From the NCBI GenBank assembly GCA_022567695.1, contig JADFGN010000006.1:1-39028 (forward strand): a DNA stretch of 39,028 nt. Reading direction: 5' to 3'. Shown in pieces: positions 30,905-39,028 of the stretch. Positions within the stretch are counted from its first letter, which is position 1, and each line of letters begins with the position of its first letter. The notes below the pieces were generated by a model, which was not told where the DNA came from, ran no database searches, and saw nothing but the letters and a program-made list of their open reading frames with translations. This DNA is from Candidatus Poribacteria bacterium (GTDB lineage: Bacteria > Poribacteria > WGA-4E > PCPOR2b). The position numbers were made by a program, and so were the translations under genes.

Positions 30905-33772
30905 TCAAACCAATGCCAAGTCAATCACCCGATCGAGCGGCATTCTTTCCGCTTGCTCTTTCAGTTGCTTGAAGCGTCTTTCCCCTATTTCCTTTTGAAT
31001 TCTTCGGATAGAAGCATTGACCGCGCTTTTGTTGCTGGCCGATTTGATTTGCTCATAGAGATGGGCAGCGACTAGCATAAACAGAGCCGCTTGCTCCAGG
31101 TTTTCCTCAGATCTAGCGAGTTTGCCAAGCTCATGAAGCGAGTCCGCAATATCTTGCTTATTCCCAATCTCTGCTCTGATTCGCAGGCTTTCAGTATAAC
31201 GTTCTTTTGCTTCATTGAGTTCACGTTGATACCATGCAATTTTCCCCAAATTGTTCAGTGAAATGGCAATCCCCCACCGATCGCCAAGTTCCCTATGAAT
31301 CTCTAAGCTTTCTGCATACAGCCTTTTCGCTTCCGCGTTGTCATATTGATGGCTTGCAATGTTACCCAAATTACTCAGCGAGTATGCGATGCCCCGTTTA
31401 TCCTCAAGTTCCTTGCGAATCTGCAAGCTCTCGGCATGAAGTCTTTTCGCTTCATCATAGTTCCCTTGATGCCTCGTGATGTTTCCAAGAAAATTTAGGG
31501 AGTACGCGATACCCCGTTTATCCCCAAGTTTTCGTGCAATTTGTAAGCTTTCGGCATGAAAGGATTTTGCCTCATCGTAAGCATTTTGACTCTGTGCAAT
31601 CAGTCCGAGATTTCCCAAAGATAGAGCGATGCTACGTTTATCCCCAAGTTCTCGTGCAATCTGCAAGCTTTCGGTAAAATGACCTTTTGCTTCCTCGTAG
31701 TTTCTCTGATACCTTGCGATGATTCCGAGATAGTTTAGCGCGTTGGCAATATCCTGTTTGGATCCAAGTTCTCTGGCAGTTTGCAGGCTTTTCGTACATA
31801 GACTTCGCGCCGTTTCATTATCGCCCACTACTCGATAGAATCTGCCGAGCTTGTATTGCACCTGGAGAAGCAGCGTGTTATCTTTAAGTGTTCTTAAGCC
31901 GTGCTCTGCTTGTCTTAAATGCTGTATGCCTTCACTCAAAAAACCGCGGATATAAAAGAATTCGGAAAGCGCAGTTGCAAGTTCTCCGAACAATTTCCCT
32001 TCACTCATTTGGGTAAAATCCATCGCTGTGCGGAAGTTTTCCAATTCTAATGCGATTTCGGCAAGGGCGGCACTCTGTTCTCCTCCTGTCAATTTCTGAT
32101 CGCAACTTTGAGCGATTCCTAGATAATACTCAGCGTGCGCCTTTTCGAATTTGGCGGAGTCATCCAATTTCTCTGTAGCATACGCCCTCAAGGGCTCCGA
32201 CATCTGATAGCGGATTTGCTCAGAGATTTCTTCAGCCGTGAGCAATGATTTGTCTTGCAAACTGAAAATTAACTCAAGCGCGTCAGGCACGTCACAAACT
32301 TGCTCTGCAGCTTCCAAAAAAAATCCGCCTGAAAAAACGGACAGTTGGGCAAATAGGAGCTGCTCATCTGCATCCAATAATTGATAAGACCAATCTATCG
32401 TTGCCCTTAATGTCCGGTGCCGGTAAGGAACATCCCGACTGCGTGTGGATAAGAACCCGAATTGTTGGAATTGTTGTGAAAGGCGGTCTAAAATTTGTTG
32501 TGCCGTCATCCCTCGCACACGAGCGGCAGCAAGCTCAATGGCTAAAGAAATCCCATCCAGACGACGACAAACGGCAGAGATAGCGGTAGCGTTTTGTAAA
32601 GACAACGAAAATCCAGGCTGGGCCGCTTGGGCACGTTCAATAAAAAGTTTCACACTATCGTACTGAGACAATGTCTCGATATCAGCATCGTCCGGCGGCA
32701 CCGATAGCGGCGGTACCACGAAGGTCTGCTCACCAGACACCTGTAGTAGCTCCCGCGAAGTGACTAAACAACGTAAGGACGGTGCCCTTAGCAACAAATC
32801 GTTGACAAAAGATGCCGCTTCAGGCAGATGCTCGAAATTGTCCAGCACCAGCAGCAGGCGTTTCTGCGCGAGATAGTCAATTACTTGTCTCTGAGGGTCG
32901 ATTTGCGGTTGAAGCGTAATCGCCAGCACAGAGGCGATTTCGGCGGCAACATACATGGGGTCGGTTAGGGAGGCGAGGGGGATAAACCATACCCCATCAG
33001 GAAAATGTTCTAACTGGTCGGTGGCGACTTGAATCGACAGCCGCGTTTTCCCAATCCCACCGGGACCTGTGAGTGTCACCAAACGAACTTGTTCTTTTCC
33101 CAAGAGATTTGCGATTTTGCGGATTTCCGCTTCCCGGCCGATGAAACTTGTGAGCTGCGCGGGGAGATTGTTGGGTAAGCTATCAAGTGTCCTCAGCGGT
33201 GGAAATTCTCTTTGAAGTTCAGGGGATGCAATCTGAAAGATCTGTTCAGAGTGATGGAGGTTTTTGAGCCGATACACCCCCAGATCAAGAAACCAAGGTT
33301 GAGGAAATTGTTCCCTAACCAGTGCTTGTGTTGTTGCCGAGATTAGAATCTGTCCGCCGTGGCCGGCGTCTGTGATTCGTTTTGCCAAATTCGCGGGAGT
33401 GCCCTGATAATCCCGATCGAGTACCGAGACATCCCCGGTGTGGATGCCGATACGTACCCGTATTTCCCCCGCCGCTTCAGGCCACGCATGCTGTGAAAGT
33501 GCCAACTGCGCTTCCACGGCACACTGTACAGCATCGCTAGCCGTCTGAAAGGCAAAGAAAAACGCATCTCCTTCACTCCTGATTTCGTAGCCGAACCAGT
33601 TATCTTTCGCTTGACGCAGAATCGCGTTGTGTGTTTCAAGGACAGGGAGCATGACCTCTTTTCCGAGTTCTTCCCAAAGGGTCGTCGATCCCTCGATGTC
33701 GGTAAACATCAGCGTCACTGTGCCTGTTGGCATTACTGAATTTTTGGGTTCAGATTGATTTGCGTTTTCCAT
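30905..33772 (-). CDS. Class III nucleotide cyclase - STAND (NB-ARC-like) ATPase - TPR signalling protein
   Basis: ATG 33772 (MENANQSEPK) is chosen over TTG 33787; neither has a strong ribosome site. The 955-aa protein has a class III cyclase domain (about 16-185) with metal-binding Asp25 in MFTDIEGST and Asp69 in RSEGDAFFFAF. The transition-state Asn/Arg are in GTPANLAKRI, so it may be active. A STAND ATPase follows: Walker A GPGGIGKT (236-243), LVLDNFEH (308-315) and a winged-helix region with LAIELAAARVRG. From about 590, at least seven TPRs of 40 residues follow, with repeated words EAKRLHAESLQIRKEL and SLNNLGKIA, near-identical at DNA level (about 120-bp units at 31200-31800). It is cytoplasmic. 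Such proteins couple a sensed ligand to cyclic-nucleotide output; ligand and target are unknown. Confidence 0.92.
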   Translation of the reverse strand: MENANQSEPKNSVMPTGTVTLMFTDIEGSTTLWEELGKEVMLPVLETHNAILRQAKDNWFGYEIRSEGDAFFFAFQTASDAVQCAVEAQLALSQHAWPEAAGEIRVRIGIHTGDVSVLDRDYQGTPANLAKRITDAGHGGQILISATTQALVREQFPQPWFLDLGVYRLKNLHHSEQIFQIASPELQREFPPLRTLDSLPNNLPAQLTSFIGREAEIRKIANLLGKEQVRLVTLTGPGGIGKTRLSIQVATDQLEHFPDGVWFIPLASLTDPMYVAAEIASVLAITLQPQIDPQRQVIDYLAQKRLLLVLDNFEHLPEAASFVNDLLLRAPSLRCLVTSRELLQVSGEQTFVVPPLSVPPDDADIETLSQYDSVKLFIERAQAAQPGFSLSLQNATAISAVCRRLDGISLAIELAAARVRGMTAQQILDRLSQQFQQFGFLSTRSRDVPYRHRTLRATIDWSYQLLDADEQLLFAQLSVFSGGFFLEAAEQVCDVPDALELIFSLQDKSLLTAEEISEQIRYQMSEPLRAYATEKLDDSAKFEKAHAEYYLGIAQSCDQKLTGGEQSAALAEIALELENFRTAMDFTQMSEGKLFGELATALSEFFYIRGFLSEGIQHLRQAEHGLRTLKDNTLLLQVQYKLGRFYRVVGDNETARSLCTKSLQTARELGSKQDIANALNYLGIIARYQRNYEEAKGHFTESLQIARELGDKRSIALSLGNLGLIAQSQNAYDEAKSFHAESLQIARKLGDKRGIAYSLNFLGNITRHQGNYDEAKRLHAESLQIRKELEDKRGIAYSLSNLGNIASHQYDNAEAKRLYAESLEIHRELGDRWGIAISLNNLGKIAWYQRELNEAKERYTESLRIRAEIGNKQDIADSLHELGKLARSEENLEQAALFMLVAAHLYEQIKSASNKSAVNASIRRIQKEIGERRFKQLKEQAERMPLDRVIDLALV

Positions 33773-33828
33773 GAGGAGATACTTCAACTTTCAAAGGTCA
33801 TTCACGTTTTTATGGAAAGAGTTTCGCT

Positions 33829-35076
33829 TCAACCTTCCGAAGGTTGAGACTGCTTATTTGAGTAAACTACTCTTTCCCTCGTGACAATGAGACATTGGAT
33901 ATGTTCTGCAATAGCTTTGGCGAGAAGAGGGGGAACGGCATTACCAATTTGGTTATATTGAGACAAATAATTCTCATCACGTCGCCCTTTTCGTTCAAGT
34001 AGCTTGCGAGAAATCACCGTCCTTTTTCCCATAAAACGATACCAATCTGGAAAAGATTGAATCCGAGCGGCTTCTCGTGCTGTCAGATTTCTATGCTGGA
34101 AAGGATGAATGAAACTTGAATAGAATGAAGCAGGTATTGTGTAGGAAGGTCTTTCCGGGTGCAAGCGACGATTATTTGAGTTATAAGGAACTTTTGATAG
34201 CTCTCCATTCCCTCCTCGTTTTCGTGCGCCATGTTCTTTAGGAACATCCAATCCTGATTGCCCCCACTCAATGAGCCTAAATCGCTCCACCAACCTTTTA
34301 GTATGTTTCATCGCAACATGATTGAAAAGAAGTTTTTGATTCTCTCTCGCCCATCGTTGAAAGTCTGTTTCTGGTTCAATGATATAGCGTTGTTCTTCAT
34401 CACCTTCACCAGCATCTAACTCCGGTAAGTCAGAAATCGCTTCCCATACGGACACCGCCGGTCGTAGAATATCAGAACTCAAGTGTAACCCGCTACCATT
34501 TTGCGCTGCCCAGAAGTGAGTTTTCACAGGTTTTCCTATCTCTGTAGTCCCAATACGATTTCCAACCACGAATACCCGTTCTCGCAGTTGAGGCACACCA
34601 TATTCCGCTGCATTGAGTTTCCATATTTCTGTTCCATACCCTAAATTAGCAAAAATATTTTGGATAAGACCTATGACCTTTTCTCCATCCGCATTCTTCC
34701 TTGAGAGGATTCCTCTTACGTTCTCCATGACAAACACTTGTGGATTCAAGGATTCAACCCAACGAGCAAAATCCTTAAAAAGGCTATTGCGTGGGTCTTT
34801 AGGGTCTTTCTGGGCAGGTCCAGCTATGCTAAACCCTTGACAGGGTGGACCACCAATAACGACATCTGGTGAGTCGCTACACACTTGGCGAATAGTTTTC
34901 GATGATTGAAAACCCCTTATATCCTCGTCGATTACCTTCATATTGGGGTTATTTACGCGCAGGGTATCTGCCGCCCATTTATCAATTTCAACAGAACAAT
35001 TTACTGTATAACCTGCAAGCTGGAAGCCTAGTCCAAACCCGCCAGCTCCAGCAAACAAATCAATAACTTTCAGCAT
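33829..35076 (-). CDS. C5 DNA cytosine methyltransferase
   Basis: ATG 35076 opens MLKVIDLFAGAGGFGLGF, motif I of m5C methyltransferases. The 415-aa protein has motif IV GGPPCQGFS with catalytic Cys79, motif VI MENVRG (117-122), motif VIII-like REARIQSFPDWYRF and motif X QIGNAVPPLLAKAIA near residue 380. The target-recognition region (about 190-330) is long and should set the sequence specificity, which I cannot read. It transfers a methyl group from SAM to cytosine in DNA. It is last in a three-gene operon, 8 bases after the Methyltransf_35-like gene. No restriction endonuclease is found next to it. The last codons and stop lie in a perfect palindrome, TCAACCTTCGGAAGGTTGA. Confidence 0.96.
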   Translation of the reverse strand: MLKVIDLFAGAGGFGLGFQLAGYTVNCSVEIDKWAADTLRVNNPNMKVIDEDIRGFQSSKTIRQVCSDSPDVVIGGPPCQGFSIAGPAQKDPKDPRNSLFKDFARWVESLNPQVFVMENVRGILSRKNADGEKVIGLIQNIFANLGYGTEIWKLNAAEYGVPQLRERVFVVGNRIGTTEIGKPVKTHFWAAQNGSGLHLSSDILRPAVSVWEAISDLPELDAGEGDEEQRYIIEPETDFQRWARENQKLLFNHVAMKHTKRLVERFRLIEWGQSGLDVPKEHGARKRGGNGELSKVPYNSNNRRLHPERPSYTIPASFYSSFIHPFQHRNLTAREAARIQSFPDWYRFMGKRTVISRKLLERKGRRDENYLSQYNQIGNAVPPLLAKAIAEHIQCLIVTRERVVYSNKQSQPSEG

Positions 35077-35084
35077 ATTCTTCT

Positions 35085-36065
35085 CTACGATAACTCAACC
35101 TCTGCAAACGCAGGAAGATATCGATACAAGCGAACGTAATTCGTAATATCCTTCTCTGCCAGACCAATCTGCTTTCCATCATCACTGTTGCCATGAGGTA
35201 GCCTTTTATCAAGATATAGGCGTTCTCGATGAGTCAGAATAGGTACATCAATTTTATAGAACTCATCATCTGACCTGACAAATTCCAAATTTCCAAATTC
35301 ACATTGCTTGAGACTTTTTTTATCACACGCTTCGTAAAATATCCCACCTACGGTAAGCATTCTAGCATCATCCTGATAGAGAAAATTGAATAGGGACTTA
35401 TATCCTATCTTCTGTTCAGCAGAACGTAAGCCATTACGGTCTCTCAACCTTTGCTCTATTTCATTCAAAATGACACGCCTACAGGTTTTAGCCATTTCCT
35501 CCCCTTCCAGATTCTTTCCTCTTACATCTACAGGTACTTTATCACTCCCAATACGTCCCTTGAATTTTTCAAGCCTGTAATTTTGAACTTCCTCTTCGGT
35601 AAATGGTCTGGAGTCTGGTCGGGGATCAGGTACAGCATTGACAGTTACAATTAGAATACTTCCAGAAATCAAATTCATGCTGGTGTAGGCAACATCTTGC
35701 AGAACAGAGTCTGTCAAAAAGCCATCATAATCAAGCCAGACGATAGTTTTTGTTTGCCATGCTAAGGATGGTAACACTTCATTTGAATTACCATACTTCA
35801 TGTCTATACAGTGAAATGGCTTGTTGAACTCAAAGCGTACTTTATCCGTCTCGCGTTTTTCTATGCTAATCATATCCTTAATACCTAGTGTTTTATGGAA
35901 AAGGATAAAGTCAGCAAAGGTAGTTGAACCGAATCCAATATACCTGTAATTTTCTACGGACTCGAAAAAAGAAAGACGAAGAAGAGTCTCACAAAGCATT
36001 TTACGTTCAATACTCTTGGCAGGACGAACGCGATAGTTGAATTTGCGATAACTTGCGGTAGCCAT
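35085..36065 (-). CDS. Methyltransf_35-like protein (putative SAM-binding Rossmann fold) in a GHKL/C5-MTase operon
   Basis: ATG 36065 overlaps the TGA of the GHKL gene (TGATG), with AGAGGA 4 bases upstream, so translation is coupled. The 326-aa protein begins YRKFNYRVRPAKSIERKML. It shows the glycine-rich strand-turn YRYIGFGSTTFADF (41-54), an acidic strand end MISIEKRE, and IVWLDYDGF (108-116), all fitting a Rossmann methyltransferase fold. This pattern matches my memory of the putative O-methyltransferase family Methyltransf_35, often found beside GHKL ATPases in bacterial conflict-system operons. A standard NPPY or similar DNA-methyltransferase motif IV is absent. The target may be a small molecule or protein, or the fold may serve as an SAM/nucleotide sensor. 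Not characterised. Confidence 0.75.
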   Translation of the reverse strand: MATASYRKFNYRVRPAKSIERKMLCETLLRLSFFESVENYRYIGFGSTTFADFILFHKTLGIKDMISIEKRETDKVRFEFNKPFHCIDMKYGNSNEVLPSLAWQTKTIVWLDYDGFLTDSVLQDVAYTSMNLISGSILIVTVNAVPDPRPDSRPFTEEEVQNYRLEKFKGRIGSDKVPVDVRGKNLEGEEMAKTCRRVILNEIEQRLRDRNGLRSAEQKIGYKSLFNFLYQDDARMLTVGGIFYEACDKKSLKQCEFGNLEFVRSDDEFYKIDVPILTHRERLYLDKRLPHGNSDDGKQIGLAEKDITNYVRLYRYLPAFAEVELS

Positions 36066-37423
36066 CAATCCTCTATTTCTCTGGTATAAAAGTAATTGAA
36101 TGTTTTCGATCCAACCTCACCAGCCTTCTCAACCCCGAAGTACTTCTGAACGGCATCATAGTCTTCAACAGGAACACGGTAGCGAATCCATACAGTGTCT
36201 GGAGCCGTTTGCTGGCGTTCTGCGGGTTTAGGTGAAATAAATTTCTGTCCTAAGTTGTCCGAAGTAATTTGATGAAGGGGTAGCGGTTTCGCTCCCTCCA
36301 CGGCATCTTGCAAGGGGGTTTCATTGATGCGTTCATTTTTATAGTCTCCCTGTTCATCATGTAACTTATTCAAAAAGTCGATGACTGAACGCATCAAATT
36401 AACCATCTGTTGAAAGATAGTTTTATAGGCTACCGAGTCTTCGTCCATACCGTTTTTCGCTGTATTCCATGGCAAATATTTCGGCTTCTCCGCTTCCAAG
36501 AATACACATCCTCTAAACCTGTAGTATTGACTATGGTATTCTGGAATGCGGATAGGTTGCTTAACTCCCCAACCGATCATTTTTTCAGGTCCCACGACCA
36601 ATCTTTTGTTACAGAATATGTACCAGCCTGTATTATTGGCATCTTCTTCTGAAACACCGGCGTAAATTTTTACATGCAATGGAGAATCAGAGCTTTCCCA
36701 ATAAGCGGTCTTAATTTTGTCTGAAGTCAGTAACTCCAGTTCTTTCGCTTCAAGGCGTTTTCCCTTTACTCGTATCTCTAAACCTTTGTCAATGTTATAA
36801 AGATGCTCCCTTTGTAATTCTTCAATGAGTTCACTTACATCGTTATCGATTCCAAATGATTCTTGCACATCTTCATGTAACTCTGTGACCGTTATGGTAG
36901 TGCCCCACTTATCTTCTGGATTCTTCTCATCTTCCCTAAACTTCTCAAATTGAAATGCCCAATCAGATTCCCGTCCTTCCTCGTCATCTTCCTTCCACTG
37001 CTCTACATCTACCTCCATAGTAAATGATGATGTCTGGGCAATTGATTCAACTCGAAACTTTTTTCCCAGCTTGAACAGTGCCCTTTTCATTCCGATTCCA
37101 AATAATCCCACAGAGTACGATGTCTCTTCAGATCCCTTCGGTCGCCCGAAACAAAAAGCATAATTGCGAGCAACATCCACGGGAATCCCGCCGCAATTAT
37201 CGGCTATTTTGAAGTATGCCTCTTTAGCATCGAGTTCAATTTCGACCCGTAGACCTTCATAGCTTTCGTCACTGCGTAACCTCAGAGCTCCATCTACAGA
37301 ATTATCTAACAGGTCTCCTATTGCATCTCTCAATGTTATGTCCTTAATTAACATGGAGATGAATAGCTCTTTTGTGGGGTAAGCACTAACAACCAACTTG
37401 TCTCTCTTCACATCGATTGCCAT
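36065..37423 (-). CDS. GHKL (Hsp90/MutL/MORC-like) ATPase, first gene of the methyltransferase operon
   Basis: ATG 37423 follows AAGGTGG with 9-base spacing. The 452-aa protein has the Bergerat fold: N box DAIGDLLDNSVDGA (33-46, with Asn41), G1 IADNCGGIP (73-81, Asp75) and G2 SVGLFGIGMKRALFKLG (104-120). An S5-like transducer with WNTAKNGMDEDS follows, and the C-terminus is charged. This is the arrangement of the MutL/MORC-related GHKL ATPases that Iyer, Abhiman and Aravind (2008) described in prokaryotic restriction-modification operons. It likely works as an ATP-driven clamp on DNA or as a switch. A catalytic nuclease motif is not evident in its own C-terminus. The operon order is GHKL, Methyltransf_35-like, C5 methyltransferase, all coupled or 8 bases apart. 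Confidence 0.9.
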   Translation of the reverse strand: MAIDVKRDKLVVSAYPTKELFISMLIKDITLRDAIGDLLDNSVDGALRLRSDESYEGLRVEIELDAKEAYFKIADNCGGIPVDVARNYAFCFGRPKGSEETSYSVGLFGIGMKRALFKLGKKFRVESIAQTSSFTMEVDVEQWKEDDEEGRESDWAFQFEKFREDEKNPEDKWGTTITVTELHEDVQESFGIDNDVSELIEELQREHLYNIDKGLEIRVKGKRLEAKELELLTSDKIKTAYWESSDSPLHVKIYAGVSEEDANNTGWYIFCNKRLVVGPEKMIGWGVKQPIRIPEYHSQYYRFRGCVFLEAEKPKYLPWNTAKNGMDEDSVAYKTIFQQMVNLMRSVIDFLNKLHDEQGDYKNERINETPLQDAVEGAKPLPLHQITSDNLGQKFISPKPAERQQTAPDTVWIRYRVPVEDYDAVQKYFGVEKAGEVGSKTFNYFYTREIED

Positions 37424-37521
37424 ATAATTTTACCACCTTCCTTCAAAATTCCTCATCGCGCCCTATTAAGTTAATATATCGCGGTATCAATCATCCACCC
37501 GTTGTCGCCCTTTTTGCCATG

Positions 37522-39028
37522 TTAAAAATCAAATGCTTGACGCAAAATACTTTTATGCCCAAGGTCATTTTCAAGGCGATAAATAACTGTGTACGTTCCC
37601 TCCATCGTGCGAAATTGGCTTACGTCAATTGGCGGGGTAAATTTTGCCACATCCGAGCCATCGTCGGGAATCGTCACGCGCTCTTCAAATGGCCCGTAGC
37701 ACTTCTCACCCAGCGGGTTGAGAACTTTCCACGAGACCTTGAGCCATTTTGGGCGGGTCCTGCGACTGAGGATAATAATCAATTCATCGGCGAGTGAGTC
37801 TCCGTTAAAACCCAAAGAGCCAAGCTCAGAGAGCATTTTGGAGGTCAACGTCAAAGGCGGGATGTACTCCAGGTAGCCTCTCCCCGGTATGGTTCGCCAT
37901 GTGCCCTTCGTTGCCCAGGCAATCTGCTTGATTGGCAGATAATCCAGCCCGATGACATCTACCCGGACTCGTTCATGTTGCAAAGCTTCAATTACCTGAT
38001 CGAGGCTATATTCAGATCGACCATCGTAGTCTGCATCGTGAAAACTTGCATCACTGGCGAGAACAAAAAACCTTTGTGCTCCACGTCGAAATTTAATCTT
38101 GGTCAATGCCGTCATGAGTGCATCCAGACCTGACTCCGCGAGGTCGCCACCACCTTCAAACTTAATTTTGTACAGCCAATTTTTGAATTTGCCGGTATCC
38201 GTTGTGAGCCCGCGAGCCTTCGGCTTTTTCTTTATCGCATCGGCAAACGTGACCAAGCCAACTGCGGTGTCGTGTCCTGCCCGTCCGAGATGATCGAAGA
38301 AAAAATCGATGTAAGCGCGAATGCCGCGGACATTGTCTTCCATGCTCCCTGTTTTGTCAATTACAAAAACGAGATCGATTTCATATTCTGTCGCTGCATC
38401 AGCCAAATTCCGCGCAAGTTCATTCATCATCAGGACATAATTATTCTGTACGCCTGTTCCTGAAGTGCTACCACCTCCCGAAGTATTGCCCATCGGTGCG
38501 CCTCCAAGTACCGCGCCTCGCCGATGCCAAAACCGTAATTCTGTCGAGCCGATTTCTGGAGAGTTTGCCGCCAGTGCTTTTTCGCCTCCAGCGATTTCAA
38601 CCGATTGATTTTGGCCCGGTGGCAATACGATCTTTTCTGAAACGACCTGCGGCAAATTAACTGCCGAGATTCCGGCGGCCTTGACCTTTGGTTGTTCCGC
38701 TGTGTGCATGTTGGATTGCAACGAAATCCAAGTTTCTTCCGAGCGCAAAGCCCGATCGGACTTCGCGGAAATGGCAGATCTCTGGTGCGATTCGACGGAA
38801 TCGATTGATAACCAATCACTGTTGGAAGTTGGCTTAGGCTTCGGAGGGGAAGGCTTTTTCACAGTCTTGACGGGATTGGGGGCGGGCGGTGGCTCGGTTG
38901 GTTTTTCAGCCTTGCGCGGAGTTACCTTTGGCCGGGTTACGTGGGTGATGTCGATGGTCGGGCTCAAACGCGGGCAACTGACGTGGCTCAAGCCAAATCT
39001 TCATCATAATCAATACGACGATGCCGTG
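37522..39028 (-). CDS. VWA-domain protein with TonB-like N-terminus; apparent frameshift; 5' end outside window
   Basis: The long frame runs from about 38955 to the stop at 37522. It has a proline/lysine-rich spacer (EKPTEPPPAPNPVKTVKKPS), then a low-complexity GGGSTSGTG segment, then a VWA domain with MIDAS DKTGSM, the conserved Asp in LASDASFHD, and a C-terminal beta domain. Upstream of 38956, the continuation (HGIVVLIMMKIWLEP, QLPAFEPD) is in another frame. Removing one base from the GG at 38956-38957 joins them smoothly as AFEPDIDITHVTRP. The hydrophobic stretch would be the single inner-membrane anchor of a TonB-like VWA protein. The indel is either a sequencing or assembly error or a true mutation. 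If the gene is intact, it is an anchored protein with a metal-dependent binding domain. Confidence 0.8.

Noticed and set aside
33829-33849. Perfect palindrome at the end of the C5 methyltransferase gene as a terminator
   Set aside because: It contains the last codons and stop, and no T-run follows on the minus strand.
33829-37423. Classical type II restriction-modification system
   Set aside because: A C5 methyltransferase is present, but no endonuclease could be recognised in the operon or its direct neighbours.
1-39028. tRNA, rRNA or insertion-sequence genes
   Set aside because: No cloverleaf tRNA with CCA-type end, no rRNA stretch and no transposase-like protein was found by reading both strands.

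Overview
The window reads as a bacterial chromosome segment of about 50% GC by eye, with AT-richer accessory patches at both ends (about 1-960 and 33.8-37.4 kb). No rRNA, tRNA, CRISPR array or transposase was seen. The gene mix is a phytanoyl-CoA dioxygenase, a DUF6785/OPT-like carrier, a six-unit PD40 propeller, an AAA_35-type ATPase, a cyclase-STAND-TPR protein, a SelA-like PLP enzyme, a TonB-like VWA protein and many short GC-rich palindromes. To me this resembles uncultured Candidatus Poribacteria or relatives. That is inference from gene content, with no marker gene to prove it.

Layout. 1-954: tail of one unknown gene plus a possible TOPRIM-like gene. 967-3401: zinc-type MDR dehydrogenase, two overlapping small genes, PhyH dioxygenase. 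3443-4635 (minus): ImmA-type metallopeptidase with its XRE repressor. 4636-5270: non-coding, with a good sigma70 promoter. 5271-17468: the most unusual locus. It holds a 2452-aa exported protein that fuses a split, catalytically degraded M28 peptidase fold, two LysM domains, four calcium-loop motifs and a long coiled coil to an FtsX/MacB-type permease. It is followed by a 56-aa membrane protein, a 664-aa multi-pass carrier, a two-domain unknown protein, a PqqD-like protein and a LolD/MacB-type ABC ATPase. 17481-17995: a four-helix-bundle gene bracketed by 19-bp inverted repeats. 18032-25041: SelA-like PLP enzyme, RsbW-like ATPase, FAH-family hydrolase, UPF0173 metallohydrolase, membrane histidine kinase and a coupled GGCT-like gene. 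25042-25404: palindromic repeats and a terminator. 25405-33772 (minus): PD40 protein, TPR protein, AAA ATPase with a PD-(D/E)XK-like tail, cyclase-STAND-TPR protein. 33829-37423 (minus): GHKL ATPase, Methyltransf_35-like protein and C5 DNA methyltransferase in one tightly packed operon. 37522-39028 (minus): a VWA protein that appears frameshifted and leaves the window.

How they may work together. The giant permease and the ABC ATPase supply the two halves of a type VII ABC (MacB/LolCDE/FtsEX) machine. The coiled coil and LysM domains make it look like an FtsEX-EnvC system fused into one chain, so a cell-wall or envelope mechanotransmission role is my leading inference. The GHKL-methyltransferase operon looks like a defence or modification system lacking a recognisable nuclease. 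Neither function is proven by sequence alone.
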